This document shows, piece by piece, positions 26,335-34,709 of a DNA stretch of 64,000 bases. Source of the stretch: Amarolinea aalborgensis (GTDB lineage: Bacteria > Chloroflexota > Anaerolineae > SSC4 > Amarolineaceae); the NCBI RefSeq assembly GCF_900491745.1, contig NZ_UETR01000001.1, positions 248,001 to 312,000 of the forward strand. Reading direction: 5' to 3'. The translations under genes were made by a program, and so were the position numbers. Below the pieces are notes generated by a model. That model was not told the DNA's origin, made no database searches, and saw only the letters and a list, made by a program, of their open reading frames with translations. The stretch's first letter is position 1; the number at the start of each line of letters is the position of its first letter.

Positions 26335-26547
26335 ATGATGAGCATCAAGCACTTAAGCGTGAGCGAATTACGGCTGAACATTCGGGATATCCTTGAGGGC
26401 GTAAAATTCCGCAACGAGCGTTATGTCATCGTCACCTACGGGCGACCGATGGCCGTCGTGGTCAACATCGAGGAATGGGAGCGGGTGAGCGGGGAGGCCG
26501 CGATCAGCCAGCCGGTGTTTAGCGACAGCCCCCCGCAGACCGAGTGA
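26335..26547 (+). CDS. Phd/YefM-family antitoxin, apparently orphan
   Basis: The 70-residue protein has the Phd/YefM fold signature: MSIKHLSVSELRLNIRDILEGVKFRNERYVIVTYGRPMAVVVNIEEWERV, i.e. a short strand, a helix, and the GRP.AV...EEW segment. It would bind its own promoter and, in the usual system, neutralise a RelE, Doc or VapC-type toxin. No toxin frame follows in the 680-bp gap or precedes it, so it is an orphan, a remnant, or acts on a distant toxin. It may instead be a plain DNA-binding regulator. Confidence 0.8.
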   Translation: MMSIKHLSVSELRLNIRDILEGVKFRNERYVIVTYGRPMAVVVNIEEWERVSGEAAISQPVFSDSPPQTE

Positions 26548-27251
26548 TGGTGGCGCGTCGTGGGGGTCATGTGATGAAGATCATAGGCAGCGCGACCAAC
26601 TTGTACTGTCACTGTTCGCAGTGACCGCTGTGTATAGCATAATTTGGTCATGCCAGCAGTGGCCCCGGCCGAATCCGAAGAACCGTAAGAAACGCGCTGC
26701 ACTGACCTGCAATGACGCGACCCCCAGAGGGTGTATGTCGGCATGTCACCACGCCTTTGTTCGCTGCGCCCACTGTGTCGTGCGTACCGGTGTGGGTCAT
26801 GTGACAAAGATCATACACAATGAAGCTGACTTGGATTAGTTTGTAATCTATATTATCATCTGAGTCTGCGCCTTCAGCTTTGCTAGGTGGCCGCTTCTAT
26901 CTCGGTTTCCCATGCGCAGGGCCGGGGTGTATTTGCCCAAGATACCGGGCACAGCGGGGAATGCAGACAGATGACGCCGGTCAGGAGTCCGGCTGTAGTA
27001 ATCCTCTTCAGAATGTTGAGTTCAATCGGCGTTCTGGCGAACTCATCCTGGACGTTGCAACTGCAATTGTAGGCCTCACATTCTTGCGCGCCACTGATAA
27101 GGCGTGGTGATTGGTTGGGCGTTGGGTGAAGAGCAAAGTCGCTCCATCAACCCTGAGGATAGCGCCTGTATTCAGACCGCCTGGCAGTGCTAACTGACGG
27201 ACAAGTTCAGGACTGTCTATCTGAATCGTGGAAAGAAGGAGAGTTATTTCC
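26548..27251. other. 680-bp gap at the boundary of the signalling island
   Basis: No convincing gene is seen. It contains an imperfect direct repeat: TGGGGGTCATGTGATGAAGA at 26571 and TGTGGGTCATGTGACAAAGA at about 26796, each continuing TCATA. An AT-rich stretch at 26826-26860 has CTGACT and TATTAT 18 bp apart, a possible weak promoter. On the minus strand a start-less Cys-rich frame ends near 26887. Any promoter for the downstream 36-kb gene series should lie here. Confidence 0.4.
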
Positions 27252-28952
27252 TTGTCGCCCGCTGAAACGTTGATAGTGGTATTAGTGGTTGTGATCTTGC
27301 TGCTCTTCCTATCGGTGTTGTTGGTCGTTCTCAGGTTGAAGCGAACGGCCAGGGGCCCGAGCAAGGTTACTCCAGCTACGCCGATCCCCAGCCAATTGGG
27401 CTCACCGGTGGTGGCCCCTGCCCCAATTACTCACTATCTCCTAGACGTCAGTGGTGCTCGGTTTGATAAACCAATACCCCTGACTCCAAAGGGATTAACG
27501 ATTGGGCGTGCCGCTGACAATGATGTGGCCCTGATTGATGAGGTTATGGTGTCGCGGCATCATGCCGAGATCGTACAACGGGGCGACCAATACGTCATAC
27601 GCGATCTTGAAAGCGCAAACGGCACCTGGATCAACGGTAAGCGTATTTCTGAGCACACCTTGAGTTTGGGGAATCAGATTCGGTTGGGCAACCTTGAACT
27701 GGTATTCTCAAATACTCCAGTTTGGCATTCGCTTTTGGGGTCTTCGCCAGTTGTCGCACAAGAACCACAAGCAAGAATCGCCTATACTGGCGTCTATTTT
27801 GATGAATTTCTCTTGGAACAACTGATTGGAGAAGGGGGCATGGCCAGAGTGTTCAGGGCGCGAGCGCCTGATGGTAGCGTCGTGGCTCTGAAGATTTTGC
27901 ACTCTGCGGACCCCTATCTCATACAGAAGTTTAGGACAGAGGGTAACGATATTGGCCCGCTCTTGCGCGGCCACCCCAACATCGCAACCGTCTACGATTT
28001 CCGGCGCAGTCCCAATGGTGAGCTATACATCGTTGAAGAATACATAGATGGTATGTCATTAAGGCAACGGCTACATGCCGGCCCCGTAAGCGAGGCAGAC
28101 ACTATCGCGATCATGCAACAGGTATCCAGCGCCTTGGGTTTTGCTCATTCACGCAACATTGTGCATCGCGACGTGAAGCCCGAGAACATACTCATCGCAG
28201 CGACGAATCGCGTCAAAGTGGTGGATTTTGGAATTGCACGTATTACCTCGACCCTTACGATTACCAAGGGTAAGTTGATTGGCACGCCAGAATATATGTC
28301 ACCCGAGCAGGCAAAAGGTGATGAGGTTCTCCCGCCCAGCGACGTGTATTCATTAGGAGTCGTGATCTATGAGATGTTGACTGGAACGGTTCCATTTCCG
28401 ATGGTATCTCGCCCTGGGGCTGACTACTGGTCCGGCGCTCTTCATGTTCTAGATCAGCACTTGCGCGCTACGCCAGTTCCATTGCGTAACAAGGTGCCTA
28501 CGATATCACCCGGTCTCGACATGGTTGCCGCGAAGTGTTTGGAAAAGTCCTCGGAGCGGCGATTCGCCAACGGGATAGAACTGGCTTCTGCTCTGGGCGT
28601 TACGGTATCTAGAATGACCCCCGCAAAGGCCCCGACGAATGACACTCGAGCAACACACTCCATCTCGGTGCTGAGGGGGCTCTTCACAGGCAGGGCGTGG
28701 CCTCTCATGAATGAGCTGATCATTGGTCGGAATGAGATTAATCCAGATGACGTGAGCCTCTCACGCAGGCATATTAGACTCGAAGTCACAGGGGGCAGAA
28801 TATGGCTCCATGATCTTTCCGTGAACGGCACATGGGTGAACAAAGTCCGCGTTTCCGGAAAAGTTGAGCTCAAGCCGGGAGATCAGATTTTTATCAGCGA
28901 CTGCGTTTTGCAGATAAACACGCTCACAGCAATGCGGCAATCGTCGCCGTGA
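27252..28952 (+). CDS. Membrane-anchored FHA-Ser/Thr kinase-FHA protein
   Basis: The start is TTG 27252, 10 nt after AAGGAG (GTG 27228 lies in the same frame upstream of that site). The 566-residue protein has an N-terminal membrane helix (residues 5-30), FHA1 at about 63-145 (IGRAADNDV, SRHHAE, SANGTW), a complete kinase domain at about 185-440 (GEGGMARV, Lys214, HRD 305-307, DFG 325-327, GTPEYMSPEQ) and FHA2 at about 475-560 (IIGRNEIN, SRRHIRLE, SVNGTWVN). Unlike the other kinases in this region it carries no stalk; both FHA domains and the kinase are cytoplasmic. FHA domains bind phospho-Thr, so the protein may cluster or recruit phosphorylated partners. It is the first gene of the plus-strand series. 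Confidence 0.9.
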   Translation: MSPAETLIVVLVVVILLLFLSVLLVVLRLKRTARGPSKVTPATPIPSQLGSPVVAPAPITHYLLDVSGARFDKPIPLTPKGLTIGRAADNDVALIDEVMVSRHHAEIVQRGDQYVIRDLESANGTWINGKRISEHTLSLGNQIRLGNLELVFSNTPVWHSLLGSSPVVAQEPQARIAYTGVYFDEFLLEQLIGEGGMARVFRARAPDGSVVALKILHSADPYLIQKFRTEGNDIGPLLRGHPNIATVYDFRRSPNGELYIVEEYIDGMSLRQRLHAGPVSEADTIAIMQQVSSALGFAHSRNIVHRDVKPENILIAATNRVKVVDFGIARITSTLTITKGKLIGTPEYMSPEQAKGDEVLPPSDVYSLGVVIYEMLTGTVPFPMVSRPGADYWSGALHVLDQHLRATPVPLRNKVPTISPGLDMVAAKCLEKSSERRFANGIELASALGVTVSRMTPAKAPTNDTRATHSISVLRGLFTGRAWPLMNELIIGRNEINPDDVSLSRRHIRLEVTGGRIWLHDLSVNGTWVNKVRVSGKVELKPGDQIFISDCVLQINTLTAMRQSSP

Positions 28953-28986
28953 CAGGTCACAAATTTCACGTAGGAGGATATGAAAC

Positions 28987-29553
28987 ATGAATCCGCAAGT
29001 ATCACCCAATCCCCCTGGCGGCTCAGACAATGACCCAACCATTTTGGGCAACACACCGATGTACAATTCTCCCATAGCGGCAACACCGTTCACACCTGCC
29101 GTGAACCCGGAACAACCCACCCCGCGCCCTGGGCAACCAGCTGGTTGGGGACCTCCTCCACTCAACCGAGAGAGCGCCTCAACCCAGATCATCCCTTCAT
29201 TTCGATCACCTCCCGCATTCGCCTGGTTTGTGGTCATTGAAGCCCCTGATCAGCGGCTTGTGGGCGAGATTTTCAAAGTCAACGTCGGCGTTACCGGCAT
29301 CGGACGCACGACTGGAAATGACATTGTTCTTCCAGATGTCGCCTGTTCTTCCCAACATGCCAGGGTGCGGGTAGAGGAACAAGAGGGTGGAGAGAAGAGA
29401 TTCGTCTTGCATGACCTCGCAAGTACGAACGGCACCTACGTCGGCGACAAGGATTCGTATCGTGAAGATAGCAGCCGTGTCTACCACCGTGCGCTGCAAG
29501 ATGGCGACTATGTGTTAATCGGCGAAACTACGCTCGTGTTCAAGCGCATTTGA
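28987..29553 (+). CDS. FHA-domain adaptor protein
   Basis: The start ATG 28987 has GTAGGAGG upstream. The 188-residue protein has a Pro/Asn-rich disordered first half and a C-terminal FHA domain at about 92-188 (GIGRTTGNDIVLP, SSQHARV, LHDLASTNGTYVG). The core Arg, Ser, His and Asn-Gly residues for phospho-Thr binding are present. Thr-Pro and Thr-Ile sites in the N-terminal tail (NDPTILGNTP) resemble kinase target sites of GarA/Fhaa-type adaptors, whose N-terminal phosphorylation folds back onto the FHA domain. It lacks a membrane helix. Confidence 0.88.
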   Translation: MNPQVSPNPPGGSDNDPTILGNTPMYNSPIAATPFTPAVNPEQPTPRPGQPAGWGPPPLNRESASTQIIPSFRSPPAFAWFVVIEAPDQRLVGEIFKVNVGVTGIGRTTGNDIVLPDVACSSQHARVRVEEQEGGEKRFVLHDLASTNGTYVGDKDSYREDSSRVYHRALQDGDYVLIGETTLVFKRI

Positions 29554-29568
29554 CCGTTGGGGGATACC

Positions 29569-31287
29569 ATGAAAACTGCGTCGTTCGTCATCATCCTTCT
29601 TTGTTGCCTGCTTGCTCTGCCATCCCTGACGTTTGGGCAGAGCAACGGCAGCGTGAATGTAAAGCCACCATATATCAAAGATTATCCGCAGATGAGCACT
29701 ATCGTTGGTGTGCTCGATGGAAATGGGATTCCTGTTCCCAGCCTTCCCCCAGATGCATTTGAAATTGTCGAGGATGGCCGTACGTCTTTTCCACCGAGCG
29801 CAGTTGAGGAACGAGTAAACCCAGACGCCCAGGTCTCGGTTGCTCTCTCCATTGATCTGAGCGGAACGATGCAGGGTCAACCGATTGCCGCGGCGCAACA
29901 AGCCTCTCGGGTGCTGCTCAATGCCTTGCTGGAAAAGGATCGTGATGCGGATCGTGTCGCGTTTTTTGGCATCACCCGTCAAGTGCAGCCCGATGACCCT
30001 CCCATTGATAATCCCCAGGCGCCAGAGGTGCCTTTTGGGAACGATAAGAACAAAGTACTGAACACCATCAATTATCTGCCCCCCAATCCAGCCACACGCC
30101 CGACGCCGCTTTGGGATTCTCTGCTCCGCATGGTCAAGATCACGTCGGCCCAAAGCGGCATGCGCGCAATCATTATCATTACCGATGGTGTGGATGTCGT
30201 CAGCGTCTTCAAGATCGAAGATGTCATTGGCGAAGCCAATCGCGCCAACATTCCTATCTTTCCCATCGGCCTGAGCAAGAACAAGATAAACGAAGATGCC
30301 CTTCAGCGTCTTGCCAACCGCACCGGGGGTATTTTTCGTATTGCACCCAGCCCCGACGAGTTTTCAGGATTGTTCACTCAGGTGCTCAACCAGCTCAAAC
30401 TGGAATATCAACTGAGCTATCAAGCGCGCGTTGACCGAGATAGCAACCCCCACAGTCTCTTGGTTGCGGTCCGCGCCCCGCGCATTGGCCGGATCTACTC
30501 TGAAGTGAAGTACACGTTTGAAGTCACACCCACACCAGCGACGCCAACAACCACACCAAAGCCTACTAGCCCAGGTCCGACGGACACCCCACAGCCCACA
30601 CCTACACCTCCTCCACCAGGCTTGATTGACAAATTGTTGATCTTTGTCAAGGAGAATCCTCTACCTGCAGCCCTCATTGGAATTGCGGCGCTGCTGTTGA
30701 TCGTTCTCCTGGTCTTGATCATCTTGTGGGCAAGACGCCGCCGGGCGCCGCAGGCCGAAGAGGCTGATTTTCTCACCAATTGGCCTTCTGGGGGCACGTC
30801 GGCTCCCTCCAACCCGGTGATGAGCCCGCCGACATCTCCGGACGTTGGCAACATGGCGCGAACGGTTGGCTCACCTCCGGTTTCCGGTTTACCACCGACG
30901 CAGTTACCGGGCGGACTCCCAGGCCGGACGCCCATCATGCCGCCCGCTCCAGCAGCAGGGCAGACCGTTGCCATTCCACGGGTAAAACCTCCAAAACACG
31001 TCGCGATGTTGGTTGACCGCAAGAACCCATCGCGCCAGTTCACCCTGCTGCAGAGCACATCGGTGGGAAGAGCGAGTGAGAATGCCGTCTCCCTGGCTGA
31101 TAACACGACGGTTTCGCGAAATCATGCCCGTATCTGGCTTGATGGCGACTTGTTCAAGGTTCATGATCTAGACAGCTCGAACGGAACTTACGTCAATGCA
31201 ACCCGTATCCAAGAACCGCAGGTTCTCAAGGATGGCGACGTAGTTCGCTTTGGTGAGCTCGAGTTCATTTTCAAGCAGTTGTCGTGA
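29569..31287 (+). CDS. VWA (outside) - TM - FHA (inside) protein
   Basis: The start is ATG 29569 after GGGGG. Its 572 residues begin with a signal peptide (TASFVIILLCCLLALPSLTFG). An extracytoplasmic von Willebrand A domain spans about 85-285; the MIDAS is DLSGT at 96-100 with Asp206 in ITDGVD, so metal-dependent ligand binding is possible. A Thr-Pro stalk (about 318-352) leads to a membrane helix at about 364-387, a basic stop (WARRRR), and a C-terminal cytoplasmic FHA domain at about 475-572 (VGRASENAV, SRNHARI, SSNGTYVN). It links an adhesion-type module outside with a phospho-Thr reader inside. It overlaps the next gene by 4 bp. Confidence 0.9.
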   Translation: MKTASFVIILLCCLLALPSLTFGQSNGSVNVKPPYIKDYPQMSTIVGVLDGNGIPVPSLPPDAFEIVEDGRTSFPPSAVEERVNPDAQVSVALSIDLSGTMQGQPIAAAQQASRVLLNALLEKDRDADRVAFFGITRQVQPDDPPIDNPQAPEVPFGNDKNKVLNTINYLPPNPATRPTPLWDSLLRMVKITSAQSGMRAIIIITDGVDVVSVFKIEDVIGEANRANIPIFPIGLSKNKINEDALQRLANRTGGIFRIAPSPDEFSGLFTQVLNQLKLEYQLSYQARVDRDSNPHSLLVAVRAPRIGRIYSEVKYTFEVTPTPATPTTTPKPTSPGPTDTPQPTPTPPPPGLIDKLLIFVKENPLPAALIGIAALLLIVLLVLIILWARRRRAPQAEEADFLTNWPSGGTSAPSNPVMSPPTSPDVGNMARTVGSPPVSGLPPTQLPGGLPGRTPIMPPAPAAGQTVAIPRVKPPKHVAMLVDRKNPSRQFTLLQSTSVGRASENAVSLADNTTVSRNHARIWLDGDLFKVHDLDSSNGTYVNATRIQEPQVLKDGDVVRFGELEFIFKQLS

Positions 31288-33044
31288 GTAACCCTATGCA
31301 GTTCACCGTTCTGTCAGGCCCGGATGCCGGGCGTACGCTGGTCATTCGAGGGAATCAAGGAGTCATCGGCCGCGGCCCTGACAAGGAATTTCCTCTCTCA
31401 GACCCGCGCGTCTCGCGCGCCCATGCTGTTGTCGAAAACAGCGGCAGTGGGAGTACGGTGCGAGACCTGGGGAGCACCCATGGGGTCTACCTGCGAGGAG
31501 CCCGTTTGGAGGTTGGCATCCCTGTCGCCTTGCAGCCAGGAGACGAACTGCGATTGGGAGACACGGTTCTTCGCTACGATGGCAGGGCTACGCAGGATCA
31601 GGTTGGCCCAGATTCTGGATCAAGTCAGCCGGTGAGGCGTCTTGCGGAAGGGAGAAGTCAACGTTTACTGGCTTTGGCAGCCGTCGCCGCGCTGACCTTC
31701 ATCGTCGTGGTGGTTGTGCTTGCCTTCGCATCAGGTCGGCTGTTCACGTCAACCTCGCAGCCTGATGCTGTGGGGTTGACGACAGCGGCTGCGGCCACGC
31801 GGCCACAGACGGCTACCGCCACGATCATGCCGGCCATTGTCTTTCTGACACCGACCACCGCGGCTGTTGCTTCCACCGTAACGCCGGCCGTGCGTGAGCG
31901 TAATACGCCGGCGACTGATCCGCCAACGATGGAGCTGACTCCTGGCAGTCTACCACGGACGCCGACGCCCTCTGAGCCCCCGCGGCCCGGGAACCCACAA
32001 GCGGAACAAATCCCGCAGGCTGTCGCTCGACTGTTCCCGGGCGTTCCTCCCGCCGAGCTGCCCCAGGCGATCATGAATGCTGCTCGTAATGGAGAACTGT
32101 CGCCTGACCAAATTCGATCTGTCTTGAACGCGTTATTTCCTGGCGTGTCATCCCGTGATCTACCGCGGGCAATTGTGCGGGCATTCCCCTCAATTCCCAT
32201 ACAAGACCTGCGACAGCTGTTGGACCAGGCATTTGCGGGCCAGGGGCTGACTATTCCATCCGTTCCTCCGCTCAGTGGAACGATCTATGTGGGGGTGTTT
32301 GGGGATGGGAAATATCAGATTATCGAAGTAAACACCCAGAATAACACGCGGCAAATTCTGATTGACAACGCCAGTGAACCGGCCCTATCTCCTGACCACA
32401 CGTGGCTCGCCTACTACTCCTGGCGCAGTGATGCACGTGGGTTGCGTCTGCGCCACCTGGTTACTGGAGCAGATAACCCATTGACGGACAGGGCGCAAGA
32501 TGCTTATCCATCTTGGTCTCCTAACCAGGATCGTTTGGCGCTGCATGACAGCGAGGATGGAACGGTTTTGACCATCAATCGCGACGGAACGGACCGCCGC
32601 GTCGTTGGCAAGGGTGAGTTTGCGTCATGGTCTCCGCGCGGGGATGAGATTGCTTACAAAGGTTGCCTGTCAGGGGGCGATTGTGGTATTATCCTGGTGA
32701 GGCCGGATGGCGCCCAACGTCAGCGCCTCACAACCAATGCCAATGATGGACAGCCCGCCTGGTCGCCTGATGGAAATTCTCTCACCTTTGTTTCAAATCG
32801 AGATGGAAATTGGGAGATCTACGCCATCAACCGTGACGGCAGTTGGCTCAGGCGGATTACATCAGACGCAGCGACCGACGGGCTGCCAGAATTCGCACCG
32901 GACGGTTTGCGTATCGCATTTCGCTCTGACCGCCAGGGGGCGTGGGCGGTTTGGGTCGCGTTAGGATTGGGCGGACCTGCTATCAAACTGTTCGATGCTA
33001 ATGCCGGACCGACATGGCAATACGAAAAAATTGCGTGGCGATAG
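31284..33044 (+). CDS. FHA - TM - TolB-like beta-propeller protein
   Basis: GTG 31284 overlaps the previous stop (GTGA), and ATG 31296 is an alternative. The 586 residues have an N-terminal FHA domain at about 5-95 (VIGRGPDKEF, SRAHAVV), in which the usual Asn-Gly is replaced by STHG, so peptide selectivity may differ. A membrane helix at about 128-150 and a Thr/Pro-rich stalk follow. A helical segment at about 240-320 contains near-repeats (LFPGVPPAELPQAI; LFPGVSSRDLPRAI; AFPSIPIQDLRQLL). A C-terminal TolB/WD40-like propeller (ALSPDHTWLAYYS, PSWSPNQDRLALHD, SWSPRGDEIAY, AWSPDGNSLTFVS, FAPDGLRIAF) is extracytoplasmic. Such propellers bind proteins or glycans. Confidence 0.88.
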   Translation: MSNPMQFTVLSGPDAGRTLVIRGNQGVIGRGPDKEFPLSDPRVSRAHAVVENSGSGSTVRDLGSTHGVYLRGARLEVGIPVALQPGDELRLGDTVLRYDGRATQDQVGPDSGSSQPVRRLAEGRSQRLLALAAVAALTFIVVVVVLAFASGRLFTSTSQPDAVGLTTAAAATRPQTATATIMPAIVFLTPTTAAVASTVTPAVRERNTPATDPPTMELTPGSLPRTPTPSEPPRPGNPQAEQIPQAVARLFPGVPPAELPQAIMNAARNGELSPDQIRSVLNALFPGVSSRDLPRAIVRAFPSIPIQDLRQLLDQAFAGQGLTIPSVPPLSGTIYVGVFGDGKYQIIEVNTQNNTRQILIDNASEPALSPDHTWLAYYSWRSDARGLRLRHLVTGADNPLTDRAQDAYPSWSPNQDRLALHDSEDGTVLTINRDGTDRRVVGKGEFASWSPRGDEIAYKGCLSGGDCGIILVRPDGAQRQRLTTNANDGQPAWSPDGNSLTFVSNRDGNWEIYAINRDGSWLRRITSDAATDGLPEFAPDGLRIAFRSDRQGAWAVWVALGLGGPAIKLFDANAGPTWQYEKIAWR

Positions 33045-33069
33045 GGTCTTTTTGATCTTGGTCTGAATC

Positions 33070-34554
33070 ATGAACAATCTGGTCGGCCAGCAGCTTGGCA
33101 AATACAGGATCCAGAAATTTCTGGGGCATGGCGGCACAGGCGACGTTTACAAGGCCTTGGATGAAGACCTGCGTCGCGACGTGGCGATCAAGGTCCTGGA
33201 TACCGGTTTATTGCTAGATCAGGAATCGGTCAGGGTCTTTCACGCGTCTGCTGCTATCGCGGCTGATTTGCATCACGCCAACATCATCACGATACATGAT
33301 GTCGGCGAACAGCAGGGTCTGCACTACATTGTGATGGCCTACCTGCAGGGTGTCACCCTGGACGTATGGCTCAGAAAGAACAAACGTATGACCGTGCACC
33401 AGGCGGCGCGTGTGTTGCGTCAACTCGGCGATGCTCTGACCTATGCGCATAAGCGAGGGGTGATTCATTGCGACATCAAGCCATCCAACATCATGCTCAG
33501 CAAGGATGGACATGTCACCATTCTCGATTTCGGTATGGCTCAGACCAGGAAAGCAGGACGCAACCTTAAGAACACCGGGGCCACCCCCGCCTATATGTCG
33601 CCTGACCAGGCCCTGGACCGCTCTCTCGACCCTCGCACCGATGTCTATTCCCTGGGCGTAGTTCTGTATGAGCTTCTTTCTGGGCAGGTGCCTTTTGCGC
33701 GTGTCGAACCTGTGGCTGCCGCGTATGCGCATGTCCATGAGCGCCCGCTTTCGATCAAGAATCTGCCTGAGGCGGTCAATCAAGTTGTGCTCAAGGCCCT
33801 GGAGAAATCACCGGAGAAGCGTTTTCAGAGCGCTGCTGAACTGGCAGCTGCGTTCGAACAAGCCGTTGGGCAAAATACCCAACTATTCCAACTCGGCCGC
33901 CCGCTAATGTTGATAGGTTCCACGGTCGTTCTTATCATCGTGGCCCTGGTGTTCATCAGCCTGCGGATCATCGAACCTCCACCGCCAACGCCGACCCCAG
34001 TCCAAACGACGGGCGCGCCGACGCCTGAGACGCCAACCGGAGCAGTCTCACCCACGGTGATACGTGAGGAGACGCCGCCAACTGCAATCAAGACGCCGTC
34101 CCCAACGCCAGGAATTACTTCGACGTTGGCCCCGCCTCCGGTCACGAAGGCGCCGCCAATCCCAACTGTGGAGCAGACGCCGCCAGCAACGGCAACGCCG
34201 ACCCAGCCCCCTGTATCTGCACCCCGGCCGGTTGCGCCTGGAGCAGGGATGACAGCGCGGGGCCGCACGACGTTTCGCTGGACCTATGATGGCCCGCCAT
34301 TGGCAGACAATCAGGCCTTCGAGGTGCGAATTGTCTGGGATCTTGGATCCCCTGGTCATGATGGCGCTGCCAGCCCGGTCAGGGCAACCGAGATCACGAT
34401 TGACCTGGACCAGGTCAACGTGGTGCGGGCGCATGGCGCTGGCCCCTATTATTGGACGGTTGCCGTGATTCAAGTAGAACCGTATGCGGCGATTGGGCCT
34501 GAGGCGCCGCTGCAGCGGTTGATGATTGATGTCAACTCAGAGAATAGGAATTGA
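33070..34554 (+). CDS. Transmembrane Ser/Thr kinase with atypical HCD motif
   Basis: Its 494 residues have a kinase domain at 12-270, with glycine loop GHGGTGDV (19-26), Lys41, DFG 153-155 and DVYSLG. Three usual features are altered: the HRD Arg is Cys (HCD 133-135), the residue aligned with the alpha-C Glu is Ser60, and APE/SPEQ is SPDQ. The catalytic Asp135 is kept, so weak or non-RD activity is possible. A membrane helix at 279-301 and a Thr/Pro stalk follow, then a C-terminal extracytoplasmic domain at about 387-494 (GRTTFRWTYDGPPLADNQAFEVRIVW ... YYWTVAVIQ). This domain recurs in other proteins of this region. Confidence 0.9.
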   Translation: MNNLVGQQLGKYRIQKFLGHGGTGDVYKALDEDLRRDVAIKVLDTGLLLDQESVRVFHASAAIAADLHHANIITIHDVGEQQGLHYIVMAYLQGVTLDVWLRKNKRMTVHQAARVLRQLGDALTYAHKRGVIHCDIKPSNIMLSKDGHVTILDFGMAQTRKAGRNLKNTGATPAYMSPDQALDRSLDPRTDVYSLGVVLYELLSGQVPFARVEPVAAAYAHVHERPLSIKNLPEAVNQVVLKALEKSPEKRFQSAAELAAAFEQAVGQNTQLFQLGRPLMLIGSTVVLIIVALVFISLRIIEPPPPTPTPVQTTGAPTPETPTGAVSPTVIREETPPTAIKTPSPTPGITSTLAPPPVTKAPPIPTVEQTPPATATPTQPPVSAPRPVAPGAGMTARGRTTFRWTYDGPPLADNQAFEVRIVWDLGSPGHDGAASPVRATEITIDLDQVNVVRAHGAGPYYWTVAVIQVEPYAAIGPEAPLQRLMIDVNSENRN

Positions 34555-34661
34555 TTCCGCCTGGCGCGGTTTTCGCGGCTGGACGCTACTATGTGCGTAT
34601 TCAGCGCGTGACCGGACACAGCCAGACTCAACCCTACGCGCTGCTGGCGATTTATCGCTGA
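34554..34661 (+). pseudogene. Possible remnant of a PPC-like domain C-terminus
   Basis: Between the kinase and PP2C genes, an open stretch ends with TGA 34659-34661. Its product has GRYYVRIQRVTG and PYALLAIYR, which resembles the last two strands of bacterial pre-peptidase C-terminal (PPC) domains. It has no start codon of its own. It may be the tail of a deleted gene or coincidence. Confidence 0.3.
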
Positions 34662-34709
34662 GGCTGTTTCGCACGCGATCAAGGCTACGGTTCAATCAGA
34701 GGAGAGCGC

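Noticed and set aside
27008..27364. 118-codon minus-strand frame overlapping the start of the first kinase gene
   Set aside because: It covers the clear N-terminal membrane helix of the kinase in antisense and lacks a ribosome site; I saw no family features.
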